A stretch of 64,000 bases of DNA from Nelumbo lutea (taxonomy: Eukaryota > Streptophyta > Magnoliopsida > Proteales > Nelumbonaceae), in assembly GCA_022828595.1 (NCBI GenBank), contig JAKGHH010000004.1, positions 57,252,422 to 57,316,421 on the forward strand, written 5' to 3'. Made by a program: the position numbers and the translations under genes. Below, in pieces: positions 57,915 through 64,000 of this stretch; position 1 is the first letter of the stretch, and the number at the start of each line of letters is the position of its first letter. A model generated the notes under the pieces. It saw nothing but the letters and a program-made list of their open reading frames with translations, was not told the DNA's origin and searched no databases.

Positions 57915-60900
57915 ATGGCAAACGGATCTTTTGCAAAACTACTTGATGACAACAAGTTGAAGGGCCCAAACTATGCTGATTGGTACAGGAACCTTATGCT
58001 GGTCCTAGCTTCTAAAAAGCTGGACAAAGTGGCAAAGAATCCTGCCCCGGAGCGTCCGGGTGATAGGGCTTCTGAGGCCCGAAGGAGAGACTATCAAGAA
58101 TGGGAGGAAAAAAACTCCCTTGCCCGGTGTTACATCATTGCCTCCTTAGACAACCCGATACATAGGCAGTTCGATCAGATCAAACTTGCTAAAGACATAT
58201 TGGATAGTCTCAGGACAATGTATGAAGAGCAGAATCGTTCTACTCGACAAAAGGTCTTGAAACAGTTCATGACCGCACAAATGTCCTAGGGTCAACAAGT
58301 TTACGACCATTGTCTTCGGATGATGGGATACATCAACGAACTGGAGGCTCTTGGATCCGGGCTGGACCTTGCTACCCAGATAGATGCTATCCTTAACTCT
58401 TTGCCTCCTTCCTTTAATCCGTTCATCATGAACTATAACATGAACAAGCTGAATGTCAGCTTACAAGAGCTCAGCAATATGTTGCAAAGAGCTGAGGAAC
58501 TGATTAGAAAGGATGAGCCTGTAGCCATGCTTGTTGAAGCTGGCAAGACAGGCAAGAGAAAGAGGAAGGCAAAGAAGCCTCAAAAGAAAGCCACCAAGAG
58601 CAAGAAGCAGAAGAAAGACAAAGCATCGGATGCCTGTCACTTCTGCAAGAAGACCGACCACTGGAAAAGGAATTGTCCTGCCTACCTGGAATCCAAGAAA
58701 GGTAATTTCGAAACTTGTGTTATAGAAACCAATTTGTTGGTAGCTTCTGCTTCCTGGTGTATTGACTCCGGGGCTTCGACTCATGCTTGTAACTCACTGC
58801 AGGGGTTCAAGGTAAGCAGAAGGCTGAGTGAAGGAGAAGTCACACTCTTCTTGGGGACTACTGCAACTGTTGCAGCCGTGGCCATAGGAACCGTGGAATT
58901 AATTTTTAGAGAATGAATAATTGTACTAAAAGACTGTCTTTATGTACAAAATTTAAGGAGAAATTTGATTTCTGTTTCAAAACTGTGTGCAGATGGTTAT
59001 TCTGTCTTCTTTAGTAATACGATTACTGTTAAAAGAAACAATAGATTCATCGCATACGGGGAACTGGAGAACGGTCTCTATGTTCTACATCCTTCTCTAG
59101 AAACTAGCATAACCGAAACTACGTCGGCTGAAATCCCTAAGAAGAGAGCTCGTGATACAGTTAATCCCACGTGTCTGTGGCATTATCGACTTGGCCACAT
59201 CGGTGTTGACCGAATCACAAGGTTGGTAAAGGATGGTCCTTTGGATTTTCTAACTGTAGAAGATCTTCCCACTTGTGAGCCTTGCCTATAAGGCAAGATG
59301 ACGAAACGGCCATTTAACGGTAAGCCTGAAAGATGTACGGGCACACTTGACCTAATACATACTGATGTATGTTGCCCCCTGAGTGTTAGGACACGAAATC
59401 AACACTTGTATTTCATCACCTTCATAGATGATTTTTCACGATACGGTTACGTGTACCTAATGAGACACAAGTCTGAATCCTTTGAAAAGTTCAAAGAGTT
59501 TTAGACAAGAGGTCGAGAAACAGTTAGGGAGAGAAATTAAGGCCCTTTGATCAGATCGAGGTGGCGAGTATCTCTCTGACGAATTCAGGGACTACTTAAA
59601 GGACAATGGGATAGTATCACAATTAGCTCCTCCTGCTACACCACAACTTAACGGGGTTTCGGAGAGGAGGAATAGGACCTTATTGAATATGGTCCGGTCG
59701 CTTCTCATACACTCAGAGTTACCCACATCCTTTTGGGGTTACGCATTAGAGACTACGATTTATGTGCTGAATCGGGTTCCAACCAAATCGGTTTCGAATA
59801 CTCCATATGAACTTTGAACCGAAAAGAAACCAAGTGTCAGACACTTGAAGATTTGGGGTTGTCCAGCACACGTTAAGAGAACGAGTGCAGACAAGTTGGA
59901 ATCCAAGACCAGCCGTTGCCTATTTGTAGGCTACCCAAAAGGCTCTGTAGGTTACCTATTCTATGACCCAAGTGAGCAGAAAGTGTTTTGTAGTCGTAAT
60001 GCGCAATTCTTGGAAACCGACAATATCCTGGACACCCATCGTCAGGAAGTTGTTCTTGATGAGGAGAGCTCAGGAGCAGTGGGAGATGTCCCACAAGTTC
60101 CAGGTAGTGACCAACATAGAAGATCCACTCGGGTATCCAGGCCACCAGTCCGTTATGGTTATGACCAGGATAGTTACCTGGTGGAAACCTTGACTAGTGA
60201 GGAGGATCCCGTGACTTACACGGAAGCTATGTTGGACATAGATTCCCAGAAGTGGGTGGAGGCCATGAGAGCAGAGATGGACTCAATGGAGACCAATGGA
60301 GTCTGGACTCTAGTAGATCAGCCCTCCGGGGTAAAAGCAATCGATTGCAAATGGATTTACAAGAGGAAGAAGGGCCCTGATGGTAAGGTTGAGACCTTCA
60401 AGGCTCGTCTGGTGGCGAAAGGGTACACTCAGAAAGAGGGCATCGATTATGAGGAAACCTTTTCGCCTGTGGCCATGCTTAAATCCATTAGGATCCTGGT
60501 AGCTATAGCAGCATACCATGATTATGAGATTTGGCAAATGGATGTCAAAACTGCATTCCTGAATGGAGATCTTACTGAAGATATCTATATGCAGTAGCCG
60601 CAAGGCTTCATTGCTGCAGGTCAGGAAAACATGGTATGTAAACTTAATAGATCCATTTATGGACTTAAACAAGCTTCTAGAAGTTGGAACATCCGTTTTG
60701 ACTCTGCCGTCAAATCGTTTGACTTCGAGCAGAGTCCGGATGAACCCTGTGTCTACAGGAAGTATAGTTGAGATAAGGTTACCTTCTTGATTCTGTATGT
60801 AGATGACATTCTACTCATTGGGAATGATGTAGGTATGTTAACTACGGTTAAAGTATGGTTATCATAGCAATTCTCCATGAAAGATCTTGGAGAGGCCTCC

Positions 60901-61782
60901 TATATGCTGGGTCTTCGACTCTATAGAGATAGATCGAAGCGGATAATAGGATTATCCCAATCTGCCTACATTGACAAAATAGTCAAGAGATACAGCATGG
61001 AAAACTCCAAGAAAGGAAATGTTTCTTTCAGGCATGGAGTCACTCTCTCCAAGAAGATGTCTCCCAAGACTTCTGAGGATATTGATGGCATGAAAGACGT
61101 TCCCTATGCCTCTGCCGTAGGGAGCATCATGTATGCCATGCTGTGCACTCGTCCTGACATAGCTCAGTCAGTGAGTGTAGTAGGCAGATTTCAGGCCAAC
61201 ACAGGGTAGGAGCATTGGACTGCTGTGAAAAACATACTTAAGTACATTCGAAGGACAAAAGAGTTTTGTCAAGTATTCGACGGTAGCTCACTACAGATCC
61301 ACGGGTATACAGATGTCGATTTCCAGTCAGACCCAGATGATAGAAAGTCTACATCTGGATATGTTTTCACGATAGGATCGTGTGCTGTTTGCTGGAAAAG
61401 CAGCAAATAGGGGTCCACTGCAGACTCCACGACCGAGGCCGAGTACATTGCCGCAAGTGAGGCTGCCAAAGAAGCCGTATGGATGAAGAAGTTCATTCAT
61501 GAGTTGGGAGTAGTTCCGTCCGACACATCACCCATCCCATTGTTGTGTGACAACAATGGAGCCATTGCTCAGGCTAAGGAGCCACGAGCCCACTCGAAGT
61601 CGAAGCACATCGAGAGGAAGTACCACGTACTGCGGGAGATTGTTGGTAGAGGGGACGTCCTGATTCAGAAGGTAGCGTCAGCGGATAATGTAGCAGACCC
61701 ATTGACAAAGCCACTATCACAGAAAGTGTTTGAGAAACACGTGGAAAGCATGGGACTCCGGCTAGTACCTAATTGGACCTAA
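57915..61782 (+). pseudogene. Copia C gag-pol pseudogene (full length)
   Basis: Order: gag (MANGSFAKLLDDNKLKGP, from 57915), basic linker, CCHC knuckle CHFCKKTDHWKRNC (~58636), protease CIDSGAST (~58760), pre-integrase HYRLGH with CEPC, integrase ([39 protein letters not shown]), RT ([35 protein letters not shown]), RNase H (DDRKSTSGYVF, EAEYIAAS, VADPLTKPL) and stop at 61780-61782. Integrase before RT defines Ty1-copia. There are about ten internal stops, e.g. TAG 58287, TGA 58914, TAA ~59289, TGA ~59816 and TAG 60595; several are TAG at CAG codons. One extra T near 59503 shifts frame; this is the only net shift. Length (~1290 codons) is normal. Confidence 0.93.
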
Positions 61783-61784
61783 GT

Positions 61785-61796
61785 GCAAGTGGGAGC
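61785..61796 (+). promoter_or_regulatory. Polypurine tract of copia C
   Basis: gcaagtgggagc directly before the 3' LTR; the expected primer site for plus-strand DNA synthesis, with two pyrimidines. Confidence 0.75.
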
Positions 61797-63746
61797 TGTT
61801 AGACAGTTTTGTATGCCCTTAGCTTCAATCAAAATTGTGTACTTTATGAGTTTATTGTAAATGAATAAAAGTACATATTTGATTCATGTTCCATTGGTAT
61901 GTTTCTGTGTAATACCCTTAAACTGGACACTTATTGAGACTCGTGTTAGTTTAGAATGTTCACGGCCAGTGGGTCGGTCTGGGGAGACCTATCCTGACAA
62001 GGCTGACATTGTGGTGCCACCAAGTCGGTTGGGGTGGCTTGTCTCAGCTACCGGGGTGAGACCCTAGGCCCATACAGTGTGGGATTAATTGAATCTTTGA
62101 ACTGGACCAGATTTCCAGTATTGCCCTGGACCTTGGAAATTGATGGGCAAAACTGGAAAGTTACACCCGACCCCTAGACTCGATTATGATACTGCACTAG
62201 GTGTCGGATCGGGCTGTCTTTGATGTACCAATCAGTGAGATCCTTAGCGGGGTCAAAACCTGGGTATGTTGGGACAATCCAAGAATTCATCTGAGTGGGT
62301 GATCATAGTGACAGGATCAGCCCCTTTGTCGGACAAAGGTAATGATCGGGGATGCACTCTCACTGTTGGAAACCAAGACTGCCGGCAGCCGATTTCAACC
62401 GTTGAAATTTGTTTTGCAAAATATATTTTATATGAGATATAAAAGTATATATATTATGGTTTCTAAAATGTTTGCAAAAGGGTTTTAATTCCTGGGATCC
62501 ATATAAGTGTAGAGTGCAACACTGTTCTTTGCAGCCGAGGGAGAGGTCCTCTCTTGTCGGGCAGTGTATGATCATTATGGGCTGAGAGGTTAAGTGTAAG
62601 ACCATTGAGGATAATACCTGATGGGCTAATCTTGCATCTGCCCACAGTCCCTGGGTGTTACAAGGTGGCTTGGCCCAGGGACCACTTAGGATAAGTGTTG
62701 GGCTCATAGAGCCCATTTGATGGGTTTCAGGGGGTGCACTGTCTTTAACAGTGTATTCGACCAGGCCTTGTAACAAAGGCTGGGCCGAACCCATGTGGCT
62801 GATGTGTAGATCAATGCTAGGGTCCCACGCCATACAAGGAAGCCCAACTGGGCAGCAGTTAGGAAGGTTAAGTGAGCACATAAGATTAATGGGCCTAAAG
62901 CCCATTTCGAATTAGGCTATTAATTTAGTTAATTAAAGGGACGAATTCTGAGATGGATTAGCAGTTAGGATAGGGTCTTAATCGTATCCACTCAGAGAGT
63001 CCAGATCTGAATGTGATTCAGATCTAGAAACCTCCTAATAAGATTAGGATAAAGCTAATCTAATCTGCAGATAAGATAAGGGTTTATCCTTATCATTAGA
63101 AGAGAAGGCTGATCCAAATATGATTTGGATAAGCACCTCCTAATGGGATTAGGAGCTGATCTTTTCAAGTTAACCAAAGGAAGGAGGGGGCGGCAGCCTT
63201 GAGAGTGAGGCTAAGAAACACATCAGATCCTCTTTAGTGCTGAAATCAAGAAGAGAGAATTCTGCACCCTGCGAATACTCACTTGCCGCCTCCCTGCTCT
63301 TGCCGCCCTGTTTGCCAGTTCGATCTCCAACTGTGGGAGAAGTCAAGATTGGATCTTGACATCAATTCTTTGAGAAAGAATTGAAAAGGAAGCTGTGCTC
63401 ACGTTCCATCCTGCTGTTTCTTGCGAAGGACAGAGTTCTTGGGGAAGAACACTGCTGATTCTGCTCCATCCTGCACTGCGCCATCTTCAGTGGGAGCAGT
63501 CTTTGGATCCTTCCTTGGGCGTGAACACCTTCGTTGGGAGATATTGCTTCTCCGTATCAGGTATCATTCTCTCCCATTCCTTTTGGTTCAGAACTGGTTC
63601 AGTTTAAGGTTCAAGATTTATCCTTGAAAATGTGATTTTCTAAATAGGGAATGTGATTCCCAGTTGAAGGGAGAGAAAAAGTTTTGAAATTCGCCCCTTA
63701 TTCTGCAATCTTTGGGCGTCCATGTGATTGATCTCTCAACCCTTCA
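61797..63746 (+). repeat. 3' LTR of copia C
   Basis: 1950 bp, preceded by gcaagtgggagc. Dyads: 63003-63025, 63033-63049, 63075-63094, 63112-63130 and 63137-63155. The TATA position reads ttaaccaaagg. Confidence 0.95.
63003..63155 (+). repeat. Dyad cluster in 3' LTR of copia C
   Basis: Same five dyads as in the 5' LTR; here the second pair is perfect (TCCTAAT-aag-ATTAGGA). Four of five share the core AAT-N3-ATT. Confidence 0.9.
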
Positions 63747-63751
63747 TACAT

Positions 63752-64000
63752 CTGGGTATGTTTTCCTATATCTGGGTATGTTTTCATGATAGGATCGTGT
63801 GATGTTTGCTGAAAGAGCAGCAAACAGGGCTCCACTGTAGATTCTACAACCAAAGCCGAATAAATTGCCGCAAGTGAAGCTGCCAAAGAAGCCATATGGA
63901 TGAAGAAGTTCATTCATGAATTGGGAGTCATTCCATCCAACACATCACCCATTCTATTGTTGTGTGACAACAATGGAGCTATAGCTTAGGCTAAGGAGCC
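63752..64000 (+). pseudogene. Copia B RNase H, continuation after copy C
   Basis: SGYVF is present twice because of a 20-bp tandem duplication. Then come GSCDVC, a stop, KQGSTVDSTTKAEYIAASEA, WMKKFIHELGV, LLCDNNGAIA and a TAG at a former CAG. It continues the reading broken at 54186 and runs off the window. Confidence 0.88.

Larger units (their letters stand above)
54187..63746 (+). mobile_element. Copia copy C, complete element with TSD tacat
   Basis: The 5' LTR is 54187-56137 and the 3' LTR 61797-63746, both TGTTAGACAG...CCCTTCA. PBS 56139-56150, leader to 57914, gag-pol 57915-61782, PPT before 61797. The 5-bp duplication tacat is at 54182-54186 and 63747-63751. By eye the LTRs differ at ~40 of ~1950 positions (~2%), so it is the youngest element here. 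The polyprotein is broken by stops and one frameshift, so it cannot supply its own proteins. It is inserted in RNase H of copia B, same family and orientation. Confidence 0.95.
45221..64000 (+). mobile_element. Copia copy B, interrupted three times, runs off the window
   Basis: Parts are: 5'-truncated 5' LTR 45221-46370, PBS 46372, leader to 47422, leader and gag-pro 48791-50707, integrase to RNase H 52159-54186, RNase H again from 63752. The inserts are gypsy solo LTRs at 47423-48790 (TSD gaaag) and 50708-52158 (TSD gccat), and copia C at 54187-63746 (TSD tacat). Each junction rejoins in the order of the intact interior of C. The 3' LTR is outside the window. Confidence 0.85.

Noticed and set aside
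61861..62067. 68-codon reading repeated in several places (also 54251, 43161, 34242, 12006)
   Set aside because: It lies inside the copia LTR and recurs only because the LTR does; it is not kept open consistently and matches no protein I know.
63003..63155. Regular short palindromes as a CRISPR array
   Set aside because: Units differ from each other, there are no equal spacers, and the setting is a plant LTR.

Overview
The window is plant nuclear DNA from an angiosperm; the species cannot be told from the sequence. It holds the 3' part of one host gene with long introns, dense layers of LTR retrotransposons, non-LTR elements and hAT elements, and no operons or bacterial signals. The only host gene I can support is SEC8 (exocyst subunit, EXOC4 family) on the + strand. 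Eleven exons between 5003 and 21457 encode the C-terminal ~395 residues and end at a TAG. The upstream exons lie to the left of the window, so 1-5002 is probably intron. Three of the ten introns have GC instead of GT at the donor site.

Layout, left part. 1-1376 and ~3300-3560 are remnants of a Ty3/gypsy pol, with LINE insertions between them (1377-2780 on -, 2847-3060 on + with a 20-bp target duplication). The SEC8 introns contain a LINE reverse-transcriptase scrap, hAT-type MITEs (two with clear 8-bp target duplications), a LINE 3' end split by a MITE, two truncated minus-strand copia LTR pieces, a fold-back element, internal direct repeats and a degenerate TRIM-like element.

Middle. Downstream of SEC8 a 28-bp minisatellite is split by a 6.1-kb Athila-like gypsy element on - (22513-28636, TSD gtcag) that keeps gag and protease but has lost most of pol. 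An obscure repeat-rich stretch follows, then a hAT element with a BED-finger transposase pseudogene (30067-33062). That element sits in a copia LTR piece and is itself cut by another copia LTR.

Right part. From 33063 to the end almost everything is one Ty1-copia family with LTRs of ~1.95 kb. Copies D (34079-36325), A (38237-45220), B (45221-end) and C (54187-63746) are nested and rearranged. C is complete, with two LTRs, PBS, PPT, TSD tacat and a single gag-pol reading frame broken by stops and one frameshift; it lies in the RNase H region of B. B also carries two solo gypsy LTRs (47423-48790, TSD gaaag; 50708-52158, TSD gccat). A carries a solo copia LTR (41908-43431, TSD tgatg).

The signals I rate highest are an array of short dyads in the copia LTRs (core AAT-N3-ATT) whose arms change together between copies; the GC-AG introns of SEC8; an in-frame TGA between protease and integrase shared by three copia copies; recurrent CAG-to-TAG stops; and apparent filler DNA at an LTR deletion junction. 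I found no previously unknown gene system. All comparisons were made by eye.
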